Origin: JBBWZH01 sp035544115
GTDB lineage: Bacteria > Actinomycetota > Actinomycetes > Mycobacteriales > CADCTP01
Length of the DNA: 64,000 nt
Direction of reading: 5' to 3'
NCBI GenBank assembly: GCA_963714145.1
Contig: OY970235.1
Coordinates: 2,480,001 to 2,544,000 of the forward strand
Part shown: positions 51,293 through 60,234 of the stretch, piece after piece
Layout: each line of letters begins with the position of its first letter
Position numbering within the stretch: position 1 is the stretch's first letter
Translations under genes and position numbers: made by a program
Notes under the pieces: model-generated
What the model was told of the DNA's origin: nothing
Seen by the model: only the letters and a program-made list of their open reading frames with translations
Databases searched by the model: none

Positions 51293-52270
51293 TCAGCTGA
51301 CGACGTCCTGGCGTACCACCTGGTAGGCGGCCGGCGGGTTGGCGCAGACCGCGAACAGGCCGACCGTGCGGGCGACCGGGCCGTTGTTCCGCAGCGCGGT
51401 CAGCCAGACCGACTGGCTGCCGGCGCTGCCGGGCGCGGACTCCTGCACCCGGGTGCGGAAGTCGGCGCTACCCGAACCGACCACCTGGGAGCCGCCGCCG
51501 ATGACCACCTTGCCGACCGGGCAGGCCGCGGTCGCCCGCAGGAACCCGCCGGCGGCGACGGCAAAGTCCGAACGCACCACCTGGTAACCGGCCGGCGTAT
51601 TGCCACACACCGCGAACAGCCCGACGGTGTGCGCCACCGAGTCATTGTTACGCAGCGCCGTCAACCACACCGACTGGCTGCCGGCCGAACCCGGCGCCGA
51701 CTCCTGGATACTCGTCTTGAAATCCGCGCTACCCGAACCGACCACCTGCGAACCACCGCCGAAAACCACCTTGCCGACCGGGCACGCCGCGGTCGCCCGC
51801 AGGAACCCGCCGGCGGCGACGGCAAAGTCCGAACGCACCACCTGGTAACCGGCCGGCGTATTGCCACACACCGCGAACAGCCCGACGGTGTGCGCCACCG
51901 AGTCATTGTTACGCAGCGCCGTCAACCACACCGACTGGCTGCCAGCCGAACCCGGCGCCGACTCCTGGATACTCGTCTTGAAATCCGCGCTACCCGAACC
52001 CACCACCTGCGAACCACCGCCGAAAACCACCTTGCCGACCGGGCACGCCGCGGTCGCCCGGACGAATCCGGCGGCCAGCGCGCCACCGCCGGGCAGGCCG
52101 CTGGTGCCCTGCCCGGCACGTACGACCTGGGCATCCGCGCGCACCGGTGATCCGGCCGGAGCACCCGCGGCGGCGTGGGCCGGGATGGCGGACAGGGCGA
52201 CAGCGGCGCCGAACGCCGTCGCCACCAGACCTGGACCGATTCGCCGGCCGGCAGCCATGACGCGATTCAT
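51293..52270 (-). CDS. Secreted protein of three 87-residue repeats
   Basis: The 325-residue exported protein has a signal peptide to about 34 (VATAFGAAVALSAIPAHAAAG). Three tandem repeats follow at 69-155, 156-242 and 243-325. Each holds RATAACPVGKVV, GGGSQVVGSGSADF, ESAPGSAGSQSVWLTALRNN and GLFAVC, with two Cys that probably pair. The first two repeats are almost identical in protein and DNA; the third is diverged. No catalytic motif was seen; a binding or surface role is plausible. GGGGG lies just upstream of the ATG. Confidence 0.85.
   Translation of the reverse strand: MNRVMAAGRRIGPGLVATAFGAAVALSAIPAHAAAGAPAGSPVRADAQVVRAGQGTSGLPGGGALAAGFVRATAACPVGKVVFGGGSQVVGSGSADFKTSIQESAPGSAGSQSVWLTALRNNDSVAHTVGLFAVCGNTPAGYQVVRSDFAVAAGGFLRATAACPVGKVVFGGGSQVVGSGSADFKTSIQESAPGSAGSQSVWLTALRNNDSVAHTVGLFAVCGNTPAGYQVVRSDFAVAAGGFLRATAACPVGKVVIGGGSQVVGSGSADFRTRVQESAPGSAGSQSVWLTALRNNGPVARTVGLFAVCANPPAAYQVVRQDVVS
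51296..52066. repeat. 261-bp tandem repeat inside the secreted repeat-protein gene
   Basis: The units are 51806-52066, 51545-51805 and 51296-51544. The first two are nearly identical base for base; the third shares the protein pattern but uses different codons. This indicates a recent duplication or gene conversion of one unit. Confidence 0.9.
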
Positions 52271-52614
52271 GTTTCCCCCTGGAATGGAAATGGCTCACCG
52301 GCCGGGTCGCGCGGTGAGGCCAGGCGCGGTGGATTTCCGCACGGAAATCGACCGGTGTCGCGGCGCACTCCGGCAGGTCAGTTGGCCCCTACCGATCCCG
52401 TGCACCCGGACCGCATGGCGAGGTCACTGTAGCGGCCGGGCCGGACTGGTTATCTGCACTTGCGGGCACCTATCCAGGCATTCGCGCCGACCGGTCCGGA
52501 TACGCCGGTCGAGAATGCCGCAGGTGCCCGTACAAGGGCGATATGAACGCCGGCAGAACAGCGCACAGAACCGCGGTACGGTGAAACCGCCGGTAGCGGT
52601 ACCGCCGGGCGGCT
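52271..52614. other. Intergenic region with a probable terminator for the aldehyde dehydrogenase gene
   Basis: No gene was found. At 52583-52614, read on the minus strand, a GCCGCC ... GGCGGTTT stem with an inner palindrome GCGGTACCGC is followed by T-rich bases. This is a plausible terminator just after the dehydrogenase stop. The left part is the leader of the repeat-protein gene. Confidence 0.5.
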
Positions 52615-54078
52615 TTAGAACGGGTACGGGGGCAGTTCGCCGCGAACGGTCACCCACTGGGTGTCGGTGAACGCCTCCAGGTTGGCGGCGGCGCCGCCGT
52701 GCCGGGCGCCGGTGCCGGAGTCGCCGACGCCGCCGAACGGGATCGTCGCCTCGTCGTTCACGGTCTGGTCGTTGATGTGCACCAGGCCGCTCGGGATCCG
52801 CTCGGCCAGCGCCAGGCCCTTCATCACGTCCCGGGTGAGGATGCCCAGGGAGAGGCCGTACTCGGTGCTGCCGGCCAGCCGGACCGCCTCGTCCAGGTCG
52901 CGGAACGGCACGATCGGGGCGACCGGCCCGAAGATCTCCTCCGCGTACGCCGGCGCGGTGACCGGCACGTCGGCCAGCACGGTCGGCCGGTAGAACAGCC
53001 CCTCGTAGCTGCCGCCGGCGGTGAGCCGGGCGCCGGCGTCCACGCTGCCGGTGACGATGCGGTGGATGTTGTCCCGCTGCTTGGCGTCGATCACCGGGCC
53101 GATCGCCACGTTGTCGCCGGCCGGGTCGCCCACCGGGAGCCGCTGCGCGTGCTCGGCCATCGCGGCGGCGTAGTCGGCCGCGATGCCGGCGGCGACCAGG
53201 TGCCGGCTGGTGGCCATGCAGATCTGGCCGGCGTGGTTGAACGAGCCGAACGCGCCGACCGAGACGGCCTTCTCCACGTCCACGTCGTCCAGCACGATCA
53301 GCGCCGAGTTGCCGCCGAGTTCCAGGTGCACCCGCTTGAGCCGGCTGGCCGCGGCCGCGGCCACCGAGCGGCCGGCCCGGGTCGAGCCGGTGAACGCGAT
53401 CACCTTGATCAGCGGGTCGTCCACGATCGCCGCGCCGACGTCCACCCCGCCGGGCAGCACGTGCAGCAGGCCGTCCGGCAGGCCGGCTTCGGCGAAGATG
53501 CGGGCGAACACGACGCCGCCGCAGACGGCGGTGCGCGGGTCGGGCTTGAGCACGACCGCGTTGCCCAGCGCGAGCGCCGGCGCGACGGCCCGGATCGCCA
53601 GGATGATCGGCGCGTTGAACGGCGCGATCACCCCGACCACGCCGACCGGCAGCCGGCGCGCGAACGACAGCCGCTGCTGGTTGGACCGCAGCAGTTCGCC
53701 GTACGGTTGGCTGGCCAGCCCGGCCGCCTCCCAGCACTCCTCGGCGCCGACCACCCGGGTCTGGAACTGCGCGAACGGCCGGATCGCGCCGGACTCCCGG
53801 ATCAGCCACTCGTGGATCTCGTCCTCGTGCTCGATGAACAGCTGGCCGGCCCGGCGCAGCACCGCGGCCCGCTGGTCGTAGGTCAGCGCGGCCCACTCCG
53901 GCTGCGCCTGCGCGGCCGACTCGGCCGCCTTGTGCACGTCCGCCGGCGACGCGGCGCCGACCCGGCCCAGCTCCTTGCCGGTCGCCGGCTCCACCGCCTG
54001 GTACTCCCCGCCGGACCCGGCGACCCAGCCACCCGAGTAGATCTTGCCTTCCCAGCTTCCGCGATCGAGCAGGGCCAC
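52615..54078 (-). CDS. Aldehyde dehydrogenase (benzaldehyde dehydrogenase-like)
   Basis: The 487-residue NAD(P)-dependent enzyme oxidises an aldehyde to an acid. Catalytic Cys287 lies in NHAGQICMATSR, general base Glu253 in HLELGGN, and the cofactor region reads IAPFNAPIILAIRAVAPALALGNAVVLKPDP and FTGSTRAGR. The Q-I-C-M motif and overall pattern resemble the benzaldehyde/salicylaldehyde dehydrogenase group. The GTG at 54078 is preceded by GAGGAGGAG. It is divergent from an SDR-LDH pair with 174 bases between starts, probably one catabolic unit. Confidence 0.92.
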   Translation of the reverse strand: MALLDRGSWEGKIYSGGWVAGSGGEYQAVEPATGKELGRVGAASPADVHKAAESAAQAQPEWAALTYDQRAAVLRRAGQLFIEHEDEIHEWLIRESGAIRPFAQFQTRVVGAEECWEAAGLASQPYGELLRSNQQRLSFARRLPVGVVGVIAPFNAPIILAIRAVAPALALGNAVVLKPDPRTAVCGGVVFARIFAEAGLPDGLLHVLPGGVDVGAAIVDDPLIKVIAFTGSTRAGRSVAAAAASRLKRVHLELGGNSALIVLDDVDVEKAVSVGAFGSFNHAGQICMATSRHLVAAGIAADYAAAMAEHAQRLPVGDPAGDNVAIGPVIDAKQRDNIHRIVTGSVDAGARLTAGGSYEGLFYRPTVLADVPVTAPAYAEEIFGPVAPIVPFRDLDEAVRLAGSTEYGLSLGILTRDVMKGLALAERIPSGLVHINDQTVNDEATIPFGGVGDSGTGARHGGAAANLEAFTDTQWVTVRGELPPYPF

Positions 54079-54252
54079 TGTCCGCTCCTCCTCAGTGCCG
54101 GCCGCTTCGGCCGCAGGGATGTTCCGCCGGAGTGTCGGCAGCGTAACGCCGAAACCCGGCAGACGCCCCCGCTGATCCACTGGGTGACACCGGCCCGGGC
54201 CCGGCCCGGGACCGGTGGTGCGACCATGTGCGCCTCGACGAAAGGACTGTGG

Positions 54253-55002
54253 GTGGGACGGCTGGACGGCAAGGTCGCGCTGATCACCGGCGGCGAGAGC
54301 GGGATCGGGCTGGCCACCGCGCGGCTGTTCGCCGCCGAGGGCGCCACCGTCCACCTGCTCGGCCTGGACCCGGCCGCGCTCGCGGCGGCGGCCGCCGAAC
54401 TCGGCCCCGGCGCGACCGGGACGGTGGCCGACGTCCGCGACCCGGCGGCGGTGCGGGCGGCCATCGGCGCGGTGGCGGCCGGCGGGTTGGACGTGGTGTT
54501 CGCCAACGCCGGCGTCTTCGGGGTGGTCGCGAGCATCGCGGACTACCCGGCGGACACCTTCGCCGATGTGCTGGCGGTGCAGGTGCTCGGCGCGTTCCAC
54601 ACGATCAAGCACGCGCTGCCGGTGCTCCGCGACGGCGGCAGCGTGATCATCAACTCCAGCGTGGTCGGGCTGACCGCCGACCCGGGCATCGCCGCGTACG
54701 CCACCGCCAAGCACGCCCAGGTCGGGCTGATGCGGGTGGCCGCGAAGGAGTGCGCGGCCCGCCGGATCAGGGTGAACACGATCCACCCCGGCCCCACCGA
54801 CACCGCGTTCCAGCGGGCCATCGAGACCGAGGCGACCGGCGCCGGGGCGGCCGAGGCGGCCCGCATCTTCGACGGCATGATCCCGCTGGGCCGGCACGCG
54901 GACCCGGCCGAGATCGCCCGCACCGTGCTGTTCCTGGCCAGCGACGACGCCGCGTTCATCACCGGCGCGACGATCGCGGTGGACGGCGGGATGAGCGTAT
55001 GA
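54253..55002 (+). CDS. Short-chain dehydrogenase/reductase
   Basis: The 249-residue classical SDR has a cofactor motif TGGESGIG at 12-19, NAG at 85-87, catalytic Ser135/136 (IINSSVVG), Tyr149 and Lys153 (AYATAKHA), and a C-terminal ITGATIAVDGGMSV. It oxidises or reduces an alcohol/ketone pair with NAD(P). The GTG at 54253 was preferred because AAGGA precedes it and the protein then begins GRLDGKVALITGG; an ATG at 54226 is the alternative. Its stop overlaps the next start as ATGA. Confidence 0.92.
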   Translation: MGRLDGKVALITGGESGIGLATARLFAAEGATVHLLGLDPAALAAAAAELGPGATGTVADVRDPAAVRAAIGAVAAGGLDVVFANAGVFGVVASIADYPADTFADVLAVQVLGAFHTIKHALPVLRDGGSVIINSSVVGLTADPGIAAYATAKHAQVGLMRVAAKECAARRIRVNTIHPGPTDTAFQRAIETEATGAGAAEAARIFDGMIPLGRHADPAEIARTVLFLASDDAAFITGATIAVDGGMSV

Positions 55003-55925
55003 AGGTCACGATCGTCGGCGGCGGCGGCGGGATCGGCTCGTCCATCGCGTACAACCTGCTGCTCGCGCCGGGCGCGCTGGACGTGGTGCTGCTCGACCGC
55101 CGGCCCAACATGGTCACCTCACACCTGCTGGACCTGCTCGACCTCGGCGGGCTCGGCGCCACCGGGACGGTCCGGGCCGGCACCGACGAGGACCTGGCCG
55201 ACGCCGACGTGGTGGTGCTGTCCGCGGCGGTCGGGTTGCGGCTGAACACGAGCCGGATGACATACCTGGCCGAGAACGCCCGCATCGTCGCCGACGTCGC
55301 CGACCGGCTCGCCGCCGCCGGCCCGGCCTGGACCGGCACCCTGCTGGTGATCACCAACCCGGTCGACCCGCTGTGCACCTGGCTGCACCGCCGCCTCGCC
55401 CTGGACCGGCGGCGGCTGCTCGGCTACACCGTCAACGACAGCCTCCGGCTGCGCACCGGCCTCGGCCGGGCGCTCGGCGTCGCCGCCGGCCGGGTGGACG
55501 GCTGGGTGCTCGGCGAGCACGGCGAGCACGCCGTCCCGCTGTTCGACCGGGTCACCCTGGACGGCGCCGCGGTCCAGGTCAGCGCCGAGCAGGCCGCCGC
55601 CGCCGAGGACTACTGGCGCACCTGGTACGTCCGGCACGTCGCCCTCGACTCCGGCCGCACCTCCACCTGGGCCACCGGCCTGGCCGCCGCCCGCATGGTG
55701 GCCGCCCTCGGCACCCCCGCCGGCGAGCTGTGGCCCGCGTCGATCATGCTCACCGGCGAGTACGGCATCACCGGCGTCAGCCTCAGCGTCCCGGTCACCC
55801 TGGCCGCCGGCGGTGCCCGCGAGATCCACGACTGGCCGCTCACCGACGACCAGCACAAGCGCCTCACCGAGGCGGCCGACTACATCCGCGCCGCCACCAC
55901 CGACCTGGAATCCCTGATTACGTGA
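54999..55925 (+). CDS. Malate/lactate dehydrogenase family enzyme
   Basis: The 308-residue NAD-dependent 2-hydroxyacid dehydrogenase has a dinucleotide motif VGGGGGIGSS (6-15), the ITNPVDPL block (118-125) and the catalytic His174 in LGEHGEH. The substrate loop (VGLRLNTSRMTYLAEN) differs from standard malate and lactate enzymes, so another 2-hydroxy acid is possible. It is translationally coupled to the SDR gene and faces the aldehyde dehydrogenase gene, suggesting a short alcohol-to-acid pathway. Confidence 0.88.
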   Translation: MKVTIVGGGGGIGSSIAYNLLLAPGALDVVLLDRRPNMVTSHLLDLLDLGGLGATGTVRAGTDEDLADADVVVLSAAVGLRLNTSRMTYLAENARIVADVADRLAAAGPAWTGTLLVITNPVDPLCTWLHRRLALDRRRLLGYTVNDSLRLRTGLGRALGVAAGRVDGWVLGEHGEHAVPLFDRVTLDGAAVQVSAEQAAAAEDYWRTWYVRHVALDSGRTSTWATGLAAARMVAALGTPAGELWPASIMLTGEYGITGVSLSVPVTLAAGGAREIHDWPLTDDQHKRLTEAADYIRAATTDLESLIT

Positions 55926-55993
55926 CGGCAGCCTTGGTACTTGTGCGGTCAACCGGCTTCCCTCTGTAGCAAGTTTGATGTCTACTACTTGTT

Positions 55994-56875
55994 GTGACTA
56001 GACGACTGCTGAGCGAATACGCTGAGGTAGGTCTGGATTCACTGACGGACGGTTTCCGCCGCCTGGGGATCAAGCAGCGACAGACCGTGCTCGTCCACTC
56101 CTCACTGCGCGCGTTCGGCCAAGTCGCTGGCGGCGCCGAGGCGGTGGTCCAGGCCCTGCTAACCGTTCTCGGACCGCGCGGCACGGTCGTGGTGCCGACC
56201 CAGACCGCGTACAACCGCGACCCGAGCCGGCTTAAACCGCCGCCGCCGCCGGACGTGATCCCCTGGATCTGGCGTCGCGGGATGCCGGCGTTCGACCCGG
56301 GTGCCACCCCGAGCCGGCGGATGGGTCGGATAGCGGAGTGTGTCCGCACCTGGCCGGACGCGCGCCGCAGCACCCACCCGCAGACGTCGTTCGCGGCCGT
56401 CGGCCCGCTTGCCGAGTACATTCTTGATCCGCATGAGTTGCCGCATCAATTGGACGACCGGTCGCCGCTCGGCCGGCTTGAGGAAGTAGGCGCGAGAATC
56501 CTGTTGCTGGGCGTCGGGTTCGCCCGATGTACCGCCTTCCATTTGGCCGAGTACCGGTTACCCGACCCTGAGTTCCGACTTAACTATTGCGCGGTGCGGA
56601 CGCCGGCCGGACGCGAATGGCAAACTTATATCGGGCGCGTTCTGGACCAGGCGGACTTTGACCGCCTCGGCAGCAGCCTGATCGCGGAAACCGGGCTCGT
56701 CGCGACGGAGAAGGTCGGCGCAGCGTGCTGCCATCTGGTATCGCTGCCGGACGCGGTCGAGTACGCCGAGAAATGGTTCCGGATGAACCGGACGCTACCC
56801 AGCCTCGACCGGCCGGCAACGGAGATCAGACCGGCGGAACCTCGATATCCCAGTCGAGCCGCTGCCCGCCGATAA
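55994..56875 (+). CDS. AAC(3)-family N-acetyltransferase of an FxSxx-type locus
   Basis: The 293-residue protein has the AAC(3) fold signatures: VLVHSSLRAFGQVAGGAEAVVQAL, GPRGTVVVPTQT, RRSTHPQTSFAAVGPLAEYI (with the conserved His) and LGVGFARCTAFHLAE. AAC(3) enzymes acetylate aminoglycosides. Family members also sit beside FxSxx-COOH peptide loci, where the natural acceptor is unknown. Codon use is somewhat less GC-rich than its neighbours. Its last 50 bases overlap, tail to tail, the end of the TIR-NB-ARC-TPR gene. The GTG start has no strong ribosome binding site. Confidence 0.85.
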   Translation: MTRRLLSEYAEVGLDSLTDGFRRLGIKQRQTVLVHSSLRAFGQVAGGAEAVVQALLTVLGPRGTVVVPTQTAYNRDPSRLKPPPPPDVIPWIWRRGMPAFDPGATPSRRMGRIAECVRTWPDARRSTHPQTSFAAVGPLAEYILDPHELPHQLDDRSPLGRLEEVGARILLLGVGFARCTAFHLAEYRLPDPEFRLNYCAVRTPAGREWQTYIGRVLDQADFDRLGSSLIAETGLVATEKVGAACCHLVSLPDAVEYAEKWFRMNRTLPSLDRPATEIRPAEPRYPSRAAARR

Positions 56876-59800
56876 CGCGCAGCGTAATCGGATTGGCCGG
56901 GCCGAGCGATTCCCGGCAGCGGCGGAGGATCTCTTCGCGCAGCACGCTGGCGCCGTCGGTGTCGCCGGTCGCCTGAAGGTCCCTCGACAGGTTGCTGCCG
57001 CAGACGAGCGTCTCCGGGTGGGCCGGGCCGAGCGTACGCAGGTAGCGCCGGTAGGTCTGCTCGTCGATCTCCCGGGCGAGCGGGTACTGCCCGTCGTCGG
57101 ACAAGGTGTTCGCCAGGTTCAGCGCGCAACCGAGCGTGTACGGGTGCTCCTCGCCAAGCGCCTGCGCCAGGCCGGCCAGCGCCCGCTCGGCGACCCTCCG
57201 GGCGTCCCGGTCACCGTTCGCCCGCAGCAGTACGGCCAGGTTGTTGGCGCAGGCGAGGCTGGACGGGTGCCGCTCGCCGAGCACCCGCCGGTACCGGCCG
57301 AACAGTTCGTCAACGAGGCCCAGCGCGGCCTCCAGGTCACCACCCGCGAACAGATCGCAGGCGAGGTTGATCCGGCAGCTCAGCACGTCCGGGTGATCCT
57401 CGCCGAGCAGCGTCCGGTAGCGGCGGGCCGCCTCGTCGTTCAGCTCGCGGGCCTCGACGAGCTCGCCGAGGCGCCGCAGCGAGACAGCCAGGTTCGTGGC
57501 GGCCAGCAGCGTGGACGCGTGCCCCTCCCCGAGCACCCGCTGGGTTCTGGCCAGGGTGTCCCGCTGGACGGCGACCGACTCCGGCACACGGCCCTCCCCG
57601 CGGAGGTCGCGGGCCAGGTTGTTGGCCACGAACAGCGTGGACGGGTGGTCGGCGCCGCGGACCCGCTGGCTGCGCGTGAGCGTCTCCCGGTGCAGCGCGC
57701 GTGCCGCGCCCGGCTGGCCGGCGAGCAGCAGCGACTCGGCGACGTTGTTGGCGACCATCAGCGTCCGCGTGTGGTCGGGGCCGAGTTCCGTGCGGAGCCG
57801 GGCCAGCGTGTCCTCGTCCATCTCCTGCGCCTGCCGGTAGTAGCCGAGCGACCGCAGGTCGGCGGCCAGGCTGCTCGACGTCATCAGCGTGTAGATGTGG
57901 CTGTCGCCGAGCGTGCGCCGCATCCGGGCCAGGATCTCGGCATCCAGCGTCCGGGCGGCCTGGTAGGAGCCCAGCGCGCGCATCGAGTTGGCCAGGTCGA
58001 AGCCGAGTCGAAGCGTCCATGAGTCGTCCTCGCCGAACCGCTCGCGCCAGCGCGGCAGCGCCTGCTCGGCCATCTGCTGGCTGCTGCGGAAATCCCCGCG
58101 CCGCCGCAGGTACCGCACCTCGTCCACGATCAGCCGGCGCACCTCCTCGGCGCCGCAGTCGACGGCCCCGGAGGCGGCGATGTGCGCGAAGAGCTCGGCA
58201 TACCGGTCCCAGTTCTGCGGCGCGTCCGGATTGCCGGGATTCGCCCGGGCCAACACCTCGTGCACGTCGTGCCGCCGATCAGCCTGCTGTTGCGGGGTCA
58301 GCTGGTCCCGCAGCACCGCCTGGACCAGCCGGTGCACCTGGAACGTGGCCTGCCGGTAGTCGACCCGGGCGAGCGCGTACCGGCCGATGTCGCGGACCAG
58401 CCGGCCGATCAGCAGCGAGCTCTGCGCCGGCGCGGCCGCCGGGTCGAGCCGGCGCGCGACCTCGTCGCTGTACAGCAACGACAACGTGATCGGCTCCGGC
58501 GCGAAGAACGCGCACAGCTCCAGCAGCTGCGCGGCCGGGGCGGTCTGCCGGCGCAGCCGCCCGACCGACAGCAGCCAGGTCGCCGCCGCGGGCATCGGAT
58601 AGTCCGGTGGGCTGCTCGCGCTCAGCAGCTGCGTCACCTCGGTCTGCAGCAACTTGAGGTAGACCTCCACCGACATCCCGGAGGTCTCCAGCCAGGCGCC
58701 GGCCTGGCTGACCGCGAGCGGCAGGTCACCCAGCGCAGCGGCGATCCGGTCCGCGTCGGCCGGGTCCAGACCACGGCACTGCCGGGTCAACAGCGCGACG
58801 CTCTCCTCCCGGCTGAACACGTCGACCTCGATGTGCTCGAACTGCGCCGCCCACTGCTGGTTGCGCGAGGTCACCAGCACGTGGCCAGCGCCGTGCGGGA
58901 GGTAGCGGGCGAGGTCGCGCGGCTCATCCGCGTTGTCGAAGATCAGCAGCCAGCGGCCGAACGGCCGGCCGCGGCGCAGCACGTCGAGCACCGCCTCCGC
59001 TGTCCCGGCCACCGTCGCGCCGGATGCGACCGCCAACTGCGGCGCGAGTTCGGCCAGCGCGGACCGGATCAGCGCCGGCTGCTCCGCCGGCACCCACCAG
59101 ACCAGGTCGTAGTCAGCGGCGTACCGGTGCGCGTACTCGATCGCGAGCTGGGTCTTGCCCACCCCGCCGAGGCCGAACAAGGCCCGCTGCAGCACGACCG
59201 TCGTGCCGGCGGCGAGGCCCGCGTGCAGCCGCTCGAGAGTCCCGTCCCGCCCGGTGAACGCGGCGGTCCTGGTCGGCACCCGCCACACCGACGGCGCGGC
59301 CGGGACCACCCGTGGGCTGCCGTCCGCGCTGATGGCCGGCTGCGGCCCGGTCGGTTCCATGCCTGCCACATCGGCCGCCGGGTCCGGTGCACCGGCCGGC
59401 AGCGGCCAGGGCTCGGCATGCTCCGAGAACGCCTCGACCGCGCGGGCGGTCGCCGGGTCGAGGGCGGGCAGCGGGTGCAGTCGCGCCGCGTTGATAATCT
59501 TCGTTGCCAGCGCCACGAGGAACTCGTGATAGTCGTCCTGGAGCCGCTGGACCCGGAGCATGCTGTACAGCCCGCGATTGGCGTACTCGGCGCCGAACGT
59601 CTCGTCGTGATGGTTGATCGCCGCGGCTGCGTCCGGCAGTCTGTCCGACATCGGCACCCAGGTGACCGGAATAATCGACTCCGGCTGCACACCTGTCCGC
59701 TCCGCCTCCAGCCGCAACCGTTCGGCGAAGAATGCCCACTCCCGCCGGCAGTAGACCCGCTTGAAATAGCGCGCCGAGTAGAGTGGCAAGAACACCTGAC

Positions 59801-59987
59801 ACGATGACAGGGCCTGCTGCAGCGCGCTCGACCAACGGATACCGATACCGATTCCCGTGTCGAGAAAGCCCACCGCTTCGTCCGCCGCTACACCCGTACG
59901 CCGACGGAGTTCGGCACTGAGACCCTGAAAGAATTGCTTGACCAGCAGGTCGTCACCGCTGCGCGCGTAGCTAAGGAAGAAGTACAC
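56826..59987 (-). CDS. FxsC-like TIR domain fused to FxsT-like NB-ARC and TPR repeats
   Basis: The 1053-residue protein starts YFFLSYARSGDD, the FxsC form of a TIR domain (1 to about 165). It includes EVGFLDT-like VGFLDTGIGIG, LYSARYFKRVYCRREW (Glu83 in the place of the TIR WCxxE glutamate) and DDYHEFLVALATKI. NB-ARC follows (about 240-560): P-loop at 272-279 (GLGGVGKT), RWLLIFDNADEP, GHVLVTSRNQQW and LGDLPLAVSQAGAWL. The rest is about nine TPR units of kinesin-light-chain type (LGEDHPDVLSCRINLACDL). FxSxx-COOH systems normally list FxsC and a TPR protein FxsT. TIR-STAND proteins elsewhere are immune-type effectors. The GTG at 59987 was chosen because AGGAGGG lies six bases upstream. Confidence 0.88.
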   Translation of the reverse strand: MYFFLSYARSGDDLLVKQFFQGLSAELRRRTGVAADEAVGFLDTGIGIGIRWSSALQQALSSCQVFLPLYSARYFKRVYCRREWAFFAERLRLEAERTGVQPESIIPVTWVPMSDRLPDAAAAINHHDETFGAEYANRGLYSMLRVQRLQDDYHEFLVALATKIINAARLHPLPALDPATARAVEAFSEHAEPWPLPAGAPDPAADVAGMEPTGPQPAISADGSPRVVPAAPSVWRVPTRTAAFTGRDGTLERLHAGLAAGTTVVLQRALFGLGGVGKTQLAIEYAHRYAADYDLVWWVPAEQPALIRSALAELAPQLAVASGATVAGTAEAVLDVLRRGRPFGRWLLIFDNADEPRDLARYLPHGAGHVLVTSRNQQWAAQFEHIEVDVFSREESVALLTRQCRGLDPADADRIAAALGDLPLAVSQAGAWLETSGMSVEVYLKLLQTEVTQLLSASSPPDYPMPAAATWLLSVGRLRRQTAPAAQLLELCAFFAPEPITLSLLYSDEVARRLDPAAAPAQSSLLIGRLVRDIGRYALARVDYRQATFQVHRLVQAVLRDQLTPQQQADRRHDVHEVLARANPGNPDAPQNWDRYAELFAHIAASGAVDCGAEEVRRLIVDEVRYLRRRGDFRSSQQMAEQALPRWRERFGEDDSWTLRLGFDLANSMRALGSYQAARTLDAEILARMRRTLGDSHIYTLMTSSSLAADLRSLGYYRQAQEMDEDTLARLRTELGPDHTRTLMVANNVAESLLLAGQPGAARALHRETLTRSQRVRGADHPSTLFVANNLARDLRGEGRVPESVAVQRDTLARTQRVLGEGHASTLLAATNLAVSLRRLGELVEARELNDEAARRYRTLLGEDHPDVLSCRINLACDLFAGGDLEAALGLVDELFGRYRRVLGERHPSSLACANNLAVLLRANGDRDARRVAERALAGLAQALGEEHPYTLGCALNLANTLSDDGQYPLAREIDEQTYRRYLRTLGPAHPETLVCGSNLSRDLQATGDTDGASVLREEILRRCRESLGPANPITLRVIGGQRLDWDIEVPPV

Positions 59988-60087
59988 GGTCGCCCTCCTG
60001 CACAAGAGGCGCGACCGGCAACACCCCGCCCGTCAGCGCGTCTCGGAAACGATCAAGCTACAACCGTCGCCGTCCGTCGACCGACCG

Positions 60088-60093
60088 ATTATA
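60088..60093 (-). promoter_or_regulatory. Consensus -10 box between fxsA and the TIR-NB-ARC-TPR gene
   Basis: The minus strand carries a perfect TATAAT, preceded by TGCC and lying about 95 bases before the GTG at 59987. No good -35 is visible 17 bases upstream. A consensus -10 is rare in DNA this GC-rich, so a separate promoter for the large gene is likely. Confidence 0.5.
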
Positions 60094-60145
60094 GGCACCA
60101 GTCGTGACGGACTGTGCACTCGCGCAGGTGACCGGCAGGAGTGGT

Positions 60146-60162
60146 CTTCCCAATCTGGGAAG
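60146..60162. promoter_or_regulatory. Small dyad between fxsA and the TIR-NB-ARC-TPR gene
   Basis: CTTCCCA-ATC-TGGGAAG is a perfect inverted repeat with 7-bp arms. It lies about 55 bases upstream of the -10 box on the minus strand and 73 bases after the fxsA stop. It could be an operator or a weak attenuating hairpin. Confidence 0.4.
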
Positions 60163-60234
60163 GATTTGTCTGTAGCCGCGTCCAGTAAGGGCCGAACGCC
60201 GTCAGCACGCAGCGTGGCCTTTGCTGGCGTATGG

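Noticed and set aside
51296..52066. CRISPR array
   Set aside because: The 261-bp units are in-frame protein repeats without spacers.
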